From the NCBI RefSeq assembly GCF_000003605.2, contig NW_003141779.1, positions 1 through 25,814 of the forward strand: a stretch of 25,814 nucleotides of DNA, written 5' to 3'. The notes under the pieces were generated by a model that was not told the DNA's origin, ran no database searches, and saw only the letters and a list, made by a program, of their open reading frames with translations. Below are positions 10,503-22,918 of this stretch, one piece after another (position 1 is the first letter of the stretch; the number at the start of each line of letters is the position of its first letter). Origin of the DNA: Saccoglossus kowalevskii (Eukaryota > Hemichordata > Enteropneusta > Harrimaniidae). Both the position numbers and the translations under genes were made by a program.

Positions 10503-11229
10503 CCGTTACTTCCAGTATTCGTAATCACAGCTATTCACATTAATGTCCACATGTCTGGGCTTACCATATAACACTGTTACTTCCAGTATTCGCAATCACA
10601 CCTATTCACATTAATGTCCACATGTCTGGGCTTACCATATAACACTGTTACTTCCAGTATTCGTAATCACACCTATTCACATTAATGTACACATGTCTGG
10701 ACTTACCATATAACACTTACTTCCAGTATTCGTAATCATACCTATTCACATTAATGTCCACATGTCTGGACTTACCATATAACACTTACTTCCAGTATTC
10801 GTAATCACAGCTATTCACATTAATGTCCACATGTCTGGGCTTACCATATATCACTGTTACTTCCAGTATTCGTAATCACACCTATTCATATTAATGTCCA
10901 CATGTCTGGGCTTACCATATAACACTGTTACTTCCAGTATTAGTAATCACACCTATTCACATTAATGTCCACATGTCTGGACTTACCATATAATCCCGTT
11001 ACTTCGAGTATTCGTAATCACAGCTATTCACATTAATGTCCACATGTCTGGGCTTACCATATAACACTGTTACTTCCAGTATTCGTAATCACACCTATTC
11101 ACATTAATGTCCACATGTCTGGGCTTACCATATAACACTGTTACTTCCAGTATTCGTAATCATACCTATTCACATTAATGTCCACATGTCTGAGCTTACC
11201 ATATAACACTGTTACTTCCAGTATTAGTA
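10503..11229 (+). repeat. Shortened copy of 1999-2725
   Basis: These 727 bp match 1999-2725 at an offset of 8504 bp, sharing CGCAATC (10591 and 2087), GTACAC, the 69-bp pair, CATATTAATG, TAATCCCG and CTGAGC. Differences include TTAATGTCC here for TTAACGTCC near 2459, and a private CTTCGAG near 11005. From 11230 the match resumes at an offset of 8362 bp (AATTTCCATATG at 11248 versus 2886). Exactly two monomers (142 bp) present at 2726-2867 are therefore absent here. Confidence 0.86.
10703..10840 (+). repeat. Pair of adjacent 69-bp monomers
   Basis: Units 10703-10771 and 10772-10840 both lack GT at positions 16-17. This is the third of four copies of this doublet and lies inside the 10503-11229 copy. 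Confidence 0.92.
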
Positions 11230-12211
11230 TTCATACCTATTCACATTAATTTCCATATGTCTAGACTTACCATATATCACTGTTACTTCCAGTATTCGTA
11301 ATCACACCAATTCACATTAATATCCACATGTCTGGGCTTACCATATAATACTGCTACTTCCAGTATTAGTAATCACACCTATTCACATTAATGTCCACAA
11401 GTCTGGGCTTACCATATAACACTGTTACTTCCAGTATTCGTAATCACACCTATTCACATTAATGTCCACATGTCTGGGCTTACCATATAACACTGTTACT
11501 TCCAGTATTCGTAATCATACCTATTCACATTAATGTCCACATGTCTGGGCTTACCATATAACACTGTTACTTCCAGTATTAGTAATCACACCTATTCACA
11601 TTAATGTCCACATGTCTGGGCTTACCATATAATACCGTTACTTCCAGTATTCGTAATCACATCTATTCACATTAATGTCCACATGTCTGAACTTACCATA
11701 TAATACTGTTACTTCTAGTATTAGTAATCATACCTATTCACATTAATGTCCACATGTCTGGACTTACCATATAATATCGTTACTTCCAGTATTCGTAATC
11801 ACACCTACTCACATTAATGTCCACATATCTGGGCTTACCATATAACACTTTTACTTCCAGTATTCGTAATCATACTTATTCACATTCATGTCCACATGTC
11901 TGGGCTTACCATATAACACTGTTACTTCTAGTATTAGTAATCACACCTATTCACATTAATGTCCACATGTCTGGGCTTACCATATAACACTGTTACTTCC
12001 AGTATTAGTATTCATACCTATTCACATTAATGTCCACATGTCTAGACTTACCATATATCACTGTTACTTCCAGTATTCGTAATCACACCTATTCACATTA
12101 ATGTCCACATGTCCGGACTTACCATATAACACTGTTATTTCCAGTATTCGTAATCACACCTATTCACATTAATGTCCACATGTCTAGACTTACCATATAT
12201 CACTGTTACTT

Positions 12212-12779
12212 TCAGTATTCGTAATCACAGCTATTCACATTAATGTCCACATGTCTGGACTTACCATATAACACTGTTACTTCCAGTATTCGTAATCACA
12301 CCTATTCACATTAATGTCCACATGTCTGGGCTTACCATATAATACCGTTACTTCCAGTATTCGTAATCACAGCTATTAACATTAATGTCCACATGTCTGG
12401 ACTTACCATATAACACTGTTACGTCCAGTATTCGTAATCACACCTATTCACATTAATGTCCACATGTCTGGACATACCATATAATACCATTACTTCCAGT
12501 ATTCGTAATCACACCTATTCACATTAGTGTCCACATGTCTGGACTCACCATATAACACTGTCACTTCCAGTATTAGTAATCACACCTATTCACATTAATG
12601 TCCACATGTCTGGGCTTACCATATAACACTGTTACTTCCAGTATTAGTATTCATACCTATTCACATTAATGTCCACATGTCTGGGCTTACCATATAACAC
12701 TGTTACTTCCAGTATTAGTATTCATACCTATTCACATTAATGTCCACATGTCTAGACTTACCATATATCACTGTTACTT
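12212..12779 (+). repeat. 8-monomer tandem block, copy 1
   Basis: This 568-bp block is followed immediately by a second copy at 12780-13347. The breakpoint is placed at the T of the TTTCAG allele: copies begin with T at 12212 and 12780, while the next equivalent site (13348) has C. The only difference I noted is CATACC at 12473 versus CTTACC at 13041. The equivalent places in the related cassettes at 7309, 14399, 16529 and 24332 are not duplicated, so the event is specific to this copy. Confidence 0.9.
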
Positions 12780-13347
12780 TCAGTATTCGTAATCACAGCT
12801 ATTCACATTAATGTCCACATGTCTGGACTTACCATATAACACTGTTACTTCCAGTATTCGTAATCACACCTATTCACATTAATGTCCACATGTCTGGGCT
12901 TACCATATAATACCGTTACTTCCAGTATTCGTAATCACAGCTATTAACATTAATGTCCACATGTCTGGACTTACCATATAACACTGTTACGTCCAGTATT
13001 CGTAATCACACCTATTCACATTAATGTCCACATGTCTGGACTTACCATATAATACCATTACTTCCAGTATTCGTAATCACACCTATTCACATTAGTGTCC
13101 ACATGTCTGGACTCACCATATAACACTGTCACTTCCAGTATTAGTAATCACACCTATTCACATTAATGTCCACATGTCTGGGCTTACCATATAACACTGT
13201 TACTTCCAGTATTAGTATTCATACCTATTCACATTAATGTCCACATGTCTGGGCTTACCATATAACACTGTTACTTCCAGTATTAGTATTCATACCTATT
13301 CACATTAATGTCCACATGTCTAGACTTACCATATATCACTGTTACTT
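12780..13347 (+). repeat. 8-monomer tandem block, copy 2
   Basis: This is the direct tandem copy of 12212-12779. It contains CACAGC, CTATTAAC, GTTACGTCC, TAATACCATTAC, ATTAGTGTCC, ACTCACC, GTCACTTCC and two TATTAGTATTCAT monomers in the same order. After 13347 the sequence rejoins the arrangement seen at 7960 onward. Confidence 0.9.
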
Positions 13348-13893
13348 CCAGTATTCGTAATCACACCTATTCACATTAATGTACACATGTCTGGACTTAC
13401 CATATAACACTGTTACTTCCAGTATTCGTAATCACAGCTATTCACATTAATGTCCACATGTCTGGACTTACCATATAATACTGTTACTTCCAGTATTAGT
13501 AATCATACCTATTCACATTAATGTCCACATGTCTGGACTTACCATATAATATCTTTACTTCCAGTATTCGTAATCACACCTATTCACATTAACGTCCACA
13601 TGTCTGGGCTTACCATATAACACTGTTACTTCCAGTATTCGTAATCATACCTATTCACATTAATGTCCACATGTCTGAGCTTACCATATAACACTGTTAC
13701 TTCCAGTATTAGTAATCACACCTATTCACATTAATGTCCACATGTCTGGGCTTACCATATAACACTGTTACTTCCAGTATTAGTATTCATACCTATTCAC
13801 ATTAATGTCCACATGTCTAGACTTACCATATATCACTGTTACTTCCAGTATTCGTAATTACACCTATTCACATTAATGTACACATGTCTGGAC

Positions 13894-13962
13894 TTACCAT
13901 ATAACACTTACTTCCAGTATTTGTAATCATACCTATTCACATTAATGTCCACATGTCTGGGC
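13894..13962 (+). repeat. 69-bp monomer with TATTTG allele
   Basis: This is the same double variant as 8506-8574 (GT missing at 16-17, TATTTG at 27-32), in the corresponding place of the 11837-14063 copy. Confidence 0.88.
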
Positions 13963-14838
13963 TTACCATATAACACTGTTACTTCCAGTATTCGTAATCA
14001 CAGCTATTCACATTAATGTCCACATGTCTGGGCTTACCATATATCACTGTTACTTCCAGTATTAGTAATCATACCTATTCACATTAATGTCCACATGTCT
14101 GGACTTACCATATAATATCGTTACTTCCAGTATTCGTAATCACACCTACTCACATTAATGTCCACATATCTGGGCTTACCATATAACACTGTTACTTCCA
14201 GTATTCGTAATCATACTTATTCACATTCATGTCCACATGTCTGGGCTTACCATATAACACTGTTACTTCTAGTATTAGTAATCACACCTATTCACATTAA
14301 TGTCCACATGTCTGGGCTTACCATATATCACTGTTACTTCCAGTATTCGTAATCACACCTATTCACATTAATGTCCACATGTCCGGACTTACCATATAAC
14401 ACTGTTATTTCCAGTATTCGTAATCACACCTATTCACATTAATGTCCACATGTCTAGACTTACCATATATCACTGTTACTTTCAGTATTCGTAATCACAG
14501 CTATTCACATTAATGTCCACATGTCTGGACTTACCATATAACACTGTTACTTCCAGTATTCGTAATCACACCTATTCACATTAATGTCCACATGTCTGGG
14601 CTTACCATATAATACCGTTACTTCCAGTATTCGTAATCACAGCTATTAACATTAATGTCCACATGTCTGGACTTACCATATAACACTGTTACGTCCAGTA
14701 TTCGTAATCACACCTATTCACATTAATGTCCACATGTCTGGACTTACCATATAATACCATTACTTCCAGTATTCGTAATCACACCTATTCACATTAGTGT
14801 CCACATGTCTGGACTCACCATATAACACTGTCACTTCC

Positions 14839-16231
14839 AGTATTAGTAATCACACCTATTCACATTAATGTCCACATGTCTGGGCTTACCATATAACACT
14901 GTTACTTCCAGTATTAGTATTCATACCTATTCACATTAATGTCCACATGTCTGGGCTTACCATATAACACTGTTACTTCCAGTATTAGTATTCATACCTA
15001 TTCACATTAATGTCCACATGTCTAGACTTACCATATATCACTGTTACTTCCAGTATTCGTAATCACACCTATTCACATTAATGTACACATGTCTGGACTT
15101 ACCATATAACACTGTTACTTCCAGTATTAGTAATCACACCTATTCACATTAATGTCCACATGTCTGGGCTTACCATATAATACCGTTACTTCCAGTATTC
15201 GTAATCACAGCTATTCACATTAATGTCCACATGTCTGGACTTACCATATAATACTGTTACTTCCAGTATTCGTAATCACACCTATTCACATTAATGTCCA
15301 CATGTCTGGGCTTACCATATAACACTGTTACTTCCAGTATTCGTAATCATACCTATTCACATTAATGTCCACATGTCTGGGCTTACCATATAACACTGTT
15401 ACTTCCAGTATTAGTAATCACACCTATTCACATTAATGTCCACATGTCTGGGCTTTCCATATAATACCGTTACTTCCAGTATTCGTAATCACATCTATTC
15501 ACATTAATGTCCACATGTCTGAACTTACCATATAATACTGTTACTTCTAGTATTAGTAATCATACCTATTCACATTAATGTCCACATGTCTGGACTTACC
15601 ATATAATATCGTTACTTCCAGTATTCGTAATCACACCTACTCACATTAATGTCCACATATCTGGGCTTACCATATAACACTGTTACTTCCAGTATTCGTA
15701 ATCATACTTATTCACATTCATGTCCACATGTCTGGGCTTACCATATAACACTGTTACTTCTAGTATTAGTAATCACACCTATTCACATTAATGTCCACAT
15801 GTCTGGGCTTACCATATAACACTGTTACTTCCAGTATTAGTATTCATACCTATTCACATTAATGTCCACATGTCTAGACTTACCATATATCACTGTTACT
15901 TCCAGTATTCGTAATCACACCTATTCACATTAATGTCCACATGTCCGGACTTACCATATAACACTGTTATTTCCAGTATTCGTAATCACACCTATTCACA
16001 TTAATGTCCACATGTCTAGACTTACCATATATCACTGTTACTTTCAGTATTCGTAATCACAGCTATTCACATTAATGTCCACATGTCTGGACTTACCATA
16101 TAACACTGTTACTTCCAGTATTCGTAATCACACCTATTCACATTAATGTCCACATGTCTGGGCTTACCATATAATACCGTTACTTCCAGTATTCGTAATC
16201 ACAGCTATTAACATTAATGTCCACATGTCTG
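14839..16231 (+). repeat. 1.39-kb segment copied at 20585-21977
   Basis: This segment matches 20585-21977 at a constant offset of 5746 bp. It covers two TATTCAT monomers, CTAGAC, GTACAC, CACATC with CTGAAC, TTCTAG, CCTACTCAC, CATTCATG, GTCCGGAC, GTTATTTCC (15961 and 21707) and CTATTAAC. Noted differences are CTTTCCAT at 15455, CATGTATGGG near 21549 and GTTACGTCC near 21645. Edges are C/T at 14838 and 20584, and A/G at 16232 and 21978. Confidence 0.87.
15683..16231 (+). repeat. 8-monomer tandem block, copy 1 (second locus)
   Basis: This is the same 568-bp tandem arrangement as at 6463-7011, repeated at 16251-16799. It was inherited as part of the 9220-bp-offset copy. Confidence 0.86.
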
Positions 16232-16250
16232 AGCTCACCATATAACACTT

Positions 16251-16799
16251 TTACTTCCAGTATTCGTAATCATACTTATTCACATTCATGTCCACATGTC
16301 TGGGCTTACCATATAACACTGTTACTTCTAGTATTAGTAATCACACCTATTCACATTAATGTCCACATGTCTGGGCTTACCATATAACACTGTTACTTCC
16401 AGTATTAGTATTCATACCTATTCACATTAATGTCCACATGTCTAGACTTACCATATATCACTGTTACTTCCAGTATTCGTAATCACACCTATTCACATTA
16501 ATGTCCACATGTCCGGACTTACCATATAACACTGTTATTTCCAGTATTCGTAATCACACCTATTCACATTAATGTCCACATGTCTAGACTTACCATATAT
16601 CACTGTTACTTTCAGTATTCGTAATCACAGCTATTCACATTAATGTCCACATGTTTGGACTTACCATATAACACTGTTACTTCCAGTATTCGTAATCACA
16701 CCTATTCACATTAATGTCCACATGTCTGGGCTTACCATATAATACCGTTACTTCCAGTATTCGTAATCACAGCTATTAACATTAATGTCCACATGTCTG
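16251..16799 (+). repeat. 8-monomer tandem block, copy 2 (second locus)
   Basis: This is the second half of the duplication at 15683-16799. It also forms the left end of the 16251-17948 segment shared with 24054-25751. It has a private T in ATGTTTGGAC near 16654. Confidence 0.86.
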
Positions 16800-17948
16800 G
16801 ACTTACCATATAACACTGTTACGTCCAGTATTCGTAATCACACCTATTCACATTAATGTCCACATGTCTGGACTTACCATATAATACCATTACTTCCAGT
16901 ATTCGTAATCACACCTATTCACATTAGTGTCCACATGTCTGGACTCACCATATAACACTGTCACTTCCAGTATTAGTAATCACACCTATTCACATTAATG
17001 TCCACATGTCTGGGCTTACCATATAACACTGTTACTTCCAGTATTAGTATTCATACCTATTCACATTAATGTCCACATGTCTGGGCTTACCATATAACAC
17101 TGTTACTTCCAGTATTAGTATTCATACCTATTCACATTAATGTCCACATGTCTAGACTTACCATATATCACTGTTACTTCCAGTATTCGTAATCACACCT
17201 ATTCACATTAATGTACACATGTCTGGACTTACCATATAACACTGTTACTTCCAGTATTAGTAATCACACCTATTCACATTAATGTCCACATGTCTGGGCT
17301 TACCATATAATACCGTTACTTCCAGTATTCGTAATCACAGCTATTCACATTAATGCCACATGTCTGGACTTACCATATAATACTGTTACTTCCAGTATTA
17401 GTAATCATACCTATTCACATTAATGTCCACATGTCTGGACTTACCATATAATATCGTTACTTCCAGTATTCGTAATCACACCTATTCACATTAACGTCCA
17501 CATGTCTGGGCTTACCATATAACACTGTTACTTCCAGTATTCGTAATCATACCTATTCACATTAATGTCCACATGTCTGAGCTCACCATATAACACTGTT
17601 ACTTCCAGTATTAGTAATCACACCTATTCACATTAATGTCCACATGTCTGGGCTTACCATATAACACTGTTACTTCCAGTATTAGTAATCATACCTATTC
17701 ACATTAATGTCCACATGTCTGGGCTTACCATATAATACCGTTACTTCCAGTATTCGTAATCACAGCTATTCACATTAATGTCCACATGTCTGGACTTACC
17801 ATATAATACTGTTACTTCCAGTATTAGTAATCATACCTATTCACATTAATGTCCACATGTCTGGACTTACCATATAATATCGTTACTTCCAGTATTCGTA
17901 ATCACACCTATTCACATTAACGTCCACATGTCTGGGCTTACCATATAA
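16251..17948 (+). repeat. 1.7-kb segment copied at 24054-25751
   Basis: About 1698 bp match 24054-25751 at a constant offset of 7803 bp. Both carry the private 1-bp deletion TTAATGCCACA (G at 17355 and 25158), found nowhere else in the window, which shows common descent. I noted only ATGTTTGG near 16654, GTTACCTCC near 25123 and CTTAGCAT near 25245 as differences. Edges are T/G at 16250 and 24053, and T/C at 17949 and 25752. Confidence 0.91.
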
Positions 17949-18615
17949 TACTGTTACTTCCAGTATTCGTAATCACACCTATTCACATTAATGTCCACAT
18001 GTCTGGGCTTACCATCTAACACTGTTACTTCCAGTATTAGTAATCACACCTATTCACATTAATGTCCACATGTCTGGGCTTACCATATAACACTGTTACT
18101 TCCAGTATTCGTAATCACACCTATTCACATTAATGTCCACATGTCTGGGCTTACCATATAACACTGTTACTTCCAGTATTCGTAATCATACCTATTCACA
18201 TTAATGTCCACATGTCTGGGCTTACCATATAACACTGTTACTTCCAGTATTAGTAATCACACCTATTCACATTAATGTCCACATGTCTGGGCTTACCATA
18301 TAATACCGTTACTTCCAGTATTCGTAATCACATCTATTCACATTAATGTCCACATGTCTGAACTTACCATATAATACTGTTACTTCTAGTATTAGTAATC
18401 ATACCTATTCACATTAATGTCCACACGTCTGGACTTACCATATAATATCGTTACTTCCAGTATTCGTAATCACACCTACTCACATTAATGTCCACATATC
18501 TGGGCTTACCATATAACACTGTTACTTCCAGTATTCGTAATCATACTTATTCACATTCATGTCCACATGTCTGGGCTTACCATATAACACTGTTACTTCT
18601 AGTATTAGTAATCAC

Positions 18616-20022
18616 ACCTATTCACATTAATGTCCACATGTCTGGGCTTACCATATAACACTGTTACTTCCAGTATTAGTATTCATACCTATTCACATTA
18701 ATGTCCACATGTCTAGACTTACCATATATCACTGTTACTTCCAGTATTCGTAATCACACCTATTCACATTAATGTACACATGTCTGGACTTACCATATAA
18801 CACTGTTACTTCCAGTATTAGTAATCACACCTATTCACATTAATGTCCACATGTCTGGGCTTACCATATAATACCGTTACTTCCAGTATTCGTAATCACA
18901 GCTATTCACATTAATGTCCACATGTCTGGGCTTACCATATAACACTGTTACTTCCAGTATTCGCAATCACACCTATTCACATTAATGTCCACATGTCTGG
19001 GCTTACCATATAACACTGTTACTTCCAGTATTCGTAATCACACCTATTCACATTAATGTACACATGTCTGGACTTACCATATAACACTTACTTCCAGTAT
19101 TCGTAATCATACCTATTCACATTAATGTCCACATGTCTGGACTTACCATATAACACTTACTTCCAGTATTCGTAATCACAGCTATTCACATTAATGTCCA
19201 CATGTCTGGGCTTACCATATATCACTGTTACTTCCAGTATTCGTAATCACACCTATTCATATTAATGTCCACATGTCTGGGCTTACCATATAACACTGTT
19301 ACTTCCAGTATTAGTAATCACACCTATTCACATTAACGTCCACATGTCTGGACTTACCATATAATCCCGTTATTTCCAGTATTCGTAATCACAGCTATTC
19401 ACATTAATGTCCACATGTCTGGGCTTACCATATAACACTGTTACTTCCAGTATTCGTAATCACACCTATTCACATTAATGTCCACATGTCTGGGCTTACC
19501 ATATAACACTGTTACTTCCAGTATTCGTAATCATACCTATTCACATTAATGTCCACATGTCTGAGCTTACCATATAACACTGTTACTTCCAGTATTAGTA
19601 ATCACACCTATTCACATTAATGTCCACATGTCTGGGCTTACCATATAACACTGTTACTTCCAGTATTCGTAATCATACCTATTCACATTAATGTCCACAT
19701 GTCTGGACTTACCATATAACACTGTTACTTCCAGTATTAGTATTCATACCTATTCACATTAATTTCCATATGTCTAGACTTACCATATATCACTGTTACT
19801 TCCAGTATTCGTAATCACACCAATTCACATTAATGTCCACATGTCTGGGCTTACCATATAATACTGTTACTTCCAGTATTCGTAATCACACCTATTCACA
19901 TTAATGTCCACATGTCTGGGCTTACCATCTAACACTGTTACTTCCAGTATTAGTAATCACACCTATTCACATTAATGTCCACATGTCCGGACTTACCATA
20001 TAATACCGTTACTTCCAGTATT
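18616..20022 (+). repeat. 1.4-kb segment copied from or with 1741-3147
   Basis: This is the distal partner of 1741-3147 (offset 16875 bp), with the same order of rare monomer variants including the AATTTCCATATG and ACCATCTAAC tracers. It contains the 69-bp monomer pair at 19074-19211. It is flanked on the left by the TTCTAG/CATTCATG cassette (18542), which the partner at 1741 lacks, so its edges are recombination junctions between different cassettes. The direction of copying cannot be told from the window. Confidence 0.87.
19074..19211 (+). repeat. Pair of adjacent 69-bp monomers
   Basis: Units 19074-19142 and 19143-19211 both lack GT at positions 16-17. This is the fourth copy of the doublet and lies inside the 18616-20022 segment. 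Confidence 0.92.
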
Positions 20023-20584
20023 CGTAATCACACCTATTCACATTAATGTCCACATGTCTGGGCTTACCATATAACACTGTTACTTCCAGTATTCGTAATC
20101 ACACCTATTCACATTAATGTCCACATGTCTGGGCTTACCATATAACACTGTTACTTCCAGTATTCGTAATCATACCTATTCACATTAATGTCCACATGTC
20201 TGGGCTTACCATATAACACTGTTACTTCCAGTATTAGTAATCACACCTATTCACATTAATGTCCACATGTCTGGGCTTACCATATAATACCGTTACTTCC
20301 AGTATTCGTAATCACATCTATTCACATTAATGTCCACATGTCTGAACTTACCATATAATACTGTTACTTCTAGTATTAGTAATCATACCTATTCACATTA
20401 ATGTCCACATGTCTGGACTTACCATATAATATCGTTACTTCCAGTATTCGTAATCACACCTACTCACATTAATGTCCACATATCTGGGCTTACCATATAA
20501 CACTGTTACTTCCAGTATTCGTAATCATACTTATTCACATTCATGTCCACATGTCTGGGCTTACCATATAACACTGTTACTTCT

Positions 20585-21977
20585 AGTATTAGTAATCACA
20601 CCTATTCACATTAATGTCCACATGTCTGGGCTTACCATATAACACTGTTACTTCCAGTATTAGTATTCATACCTATTCACATTAATGTCCACATGTCTGG
20701 GCTTACCATATAACACTGTTACTTCCAGTATTAGTATTCATACCTATTCACATTAATGTCCACATGTCTAGACTTACCATATATCACTGTTACTTCCAGT
20801 ATTCGTAATCACACCTATTCACATTAATGTACACATGTCTGGACTTACCATATAACACTGTTACTTCCAGTATTAGTAATCACACCTATTCACATTAATG
20901 TCCACATGTCTGGGCTTACCATATAATACCGTTACTTCCAGTATTCGTAATCACAGCTATTCACATTAATGTCCACATGTCTGGACTTACCATATAATAC
21001 TGTTACTTCCAGTATTCGTAATCACACCTATTCACATTAATGTCCACATGTCTGGGCTTACCATATAACACTGTTACTTCCAGTATTCGTAATCATACCT
21101 ATTCACATTAATGTCCACATGTCTGGGCTTACCATATAACACTGTTACTTCCAGTATTAGTAATCACACCTATTCACATTAATGTCCACATGTCTGGGCT
21201 TACCATATAATACCGTTACTTCCAGTATTCGTAATCACATCTATTCACATTAATGTCCACATGTCTGAACTTACCATATAATACTGTTACTTCTAGTATT
21301 AGTAATCATACCTATTCACATTAATGTCCACATGTCTGGACTTACCATATAATATCGTTACTTCCAGTATTCGTAATCACACCTACTCACATTAATGTCC
21401 ACATATCTGGGCTTACCATATAACACTGTTACTTCCAGTATTCGTAATCATACTTATTCACATTCATGTCCACATGTCTGGGCTTACCATATAACACTGT
21501 TACTTCTAGTATTAGTAATCACACCTATTCACATTAATGTCCACATGTATGGGCTTACCATATAACACTGTTACTTCCAGTATTAGTATTCATACCTATT
21601 CACATTAATGTCCACATGTCTAGACTTACCATATATCACTGTTACGTCCAGTATTCGTAATCACACCTATTCACATTAATGTCCACATGTCCGGACTTAC
21701 CATATAACACTGTTATTTCCAGTATTCGTAATCACACCTATTCACATTAATGTCCACATGTCTAGACTTACCATATATCACTGTTACTTTCAGTATTCGT
21801 AATCACAGCTATTCACATTAATGTCCACATGTCTGGACTTACCATATAACACTGTTACTTCCAGTATTCGTAATCACACCTATTCACATTAATGTCCACA
21901 TGTCTGGGCTTACCATATAATACCGTTACTTCCAGTATTCGTAATCACAGCTATTAACATTAATGTCCACATGTCTG
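20585..21977 (+). repeat. 1.39-kb segment, partner of 14839-16231
   Basis: This is the distal copy at 5746 bp offset. After 21977 it continues with CTGGACTTACC and GTTACGTCC instead of the CTGAGCTC junction seen at 16232, so it connects to the non-duplicated form of the cassette. Confidence 0.87.
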
Positions 21978-22095
21978 GACTTACCATATAACACTGTTAC
22001 GTCCAGTATTCGTAATCACACCTATTCACATTAATGTCCACATGTCTGGACTTACCATATAATACCATTACTTCCAGTATTCGTAATCACACCTA

Positions 22096-22140
22096 CTCAC
22101 ATTAATGTCCACATATCTGGGCTTACCATATAACACTGTT
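22096..22140 (+). repeat. Candidate gene-conversion patch spanning two monomers
   Basis: Six linked differences (22096 C, 22105 A, 22115 A, 22121 G, 22124 T, 22140 T) replace the alleles expected from the related cassette at 16918-16962 (T, G, G, A, C, C). The expected cassette reads ATTAGTGTCC, CTGGACTCACC and GTCACTTCC. The patch instead reads CCTACTCAC, ACATATCTGGGC and CTGTTAC. This matches the monomer pair exactly 710 bp (10 monomers) upstream, at 21386 onward. Length is unchanged, and flanking alleles on both sides (TAATACCATT to the left, TATTAG to the right) remain those of the recipient. Confidence 0.75.
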
Positions 22141-22918
22141 ACTTCCAGTATTAGTAATCACACCTATTCACATTAATGTCCACATGTCTGGGCTTACCAT
22201 ATAACACTGTTACTTCCAGTATTAGTATTCATACCTATTCACATTAATGTCCACATGTCTGGGCTTACCATATAACACTGTTACTTCCAGTATTAGTATT
22301 CATACCTATTCACATTAATGTCCACATGTCTAGACTTACCATATATCACTGTTACTTCCAGTATTCGTAATCACACCTATTCACATTAATGTACACATGT
22401 CTGGACTTACCATATAACACTGTTACTTCCAGTATTAGTAATCACACCTATTCACATTAATGTCCACATGTCTGGGCTTACCATATAATACCGTTACTTC
22501 CAGTATTCGTAATCACAGCTATTCACATTAATGTCCACATGTCTGGACTTACCATATAATACTGTTACTTCCAGTATTAGTAATCATACCTATTCACATT
22601 AATGTCCACATGTCTGGACTTACCATATAATATCGTTACTTCCAGTATTCGTAATCACACCTATTCACATTAACGTCCACATGTCTGGGCTTACCATATA
22701 ACACTGTTACTTCCAGTATTCGTAATCATACCTATTCACATTAATGTCCACATGTCTGAGCTCACCATATAACACTGTTACTTCCAGTATTAGTAATCAC
22801 ACCTATTCACATTAATGTCCACATGTCTGGGCTTACCATATAACACTGTTACTTCCAGTATTAGTAATCATACCTATTCACATTAATGTCCACATGTCTG
22901 GGCTTACCATATAATACC

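Larger units (their letters stand above)
11837..14063 (+). repeat. Copy of 7017-8675 carrying an extra 568 bp
   Basis: The order of variants follows 7017-8675 with two length differences: none up to the TATATCAC monomer near 12760, then an added 8-monomer block, then resumption at the shifted offset of 5388 bp to 14063. Both copies share the missing monomer (near 8038 and 13426), so that loss preceded this copying event. A private difference is TAATATCTTTAC near 13552, where other copies read TATCGTTAC. Confidence 0.86.
15253..17258 (+). repeat. 2.0-kb cassette, partner of 6033-8038
   Basis: This is the distal copy of 6033-8038 (offset 9220 bp), including both halves of the 568-bp tandem duplication and its CTGAGCTCACC/ACACTTTTAC junction. 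Beyond 17258 it keeps one more monomer than the 8038 copy. It overlaps the 14839-16231 and 16251-17948 segments, so adjacent parts of the same stretch have different closest relatives elsewhere. Confidence 0.89.

Noticed and set aside
14158-14352. Open reading frame of 64 codons on the + strand
   Set aside because: It is simply the array read in frame where a CATTCATG monomer lacks the usual TTAATG stop. Its amino acids repeat with the 71-bp unit, and there is no matching frame elsewhere or any gene-like context. It is the longest of many chance frames in a non-coding repeat.
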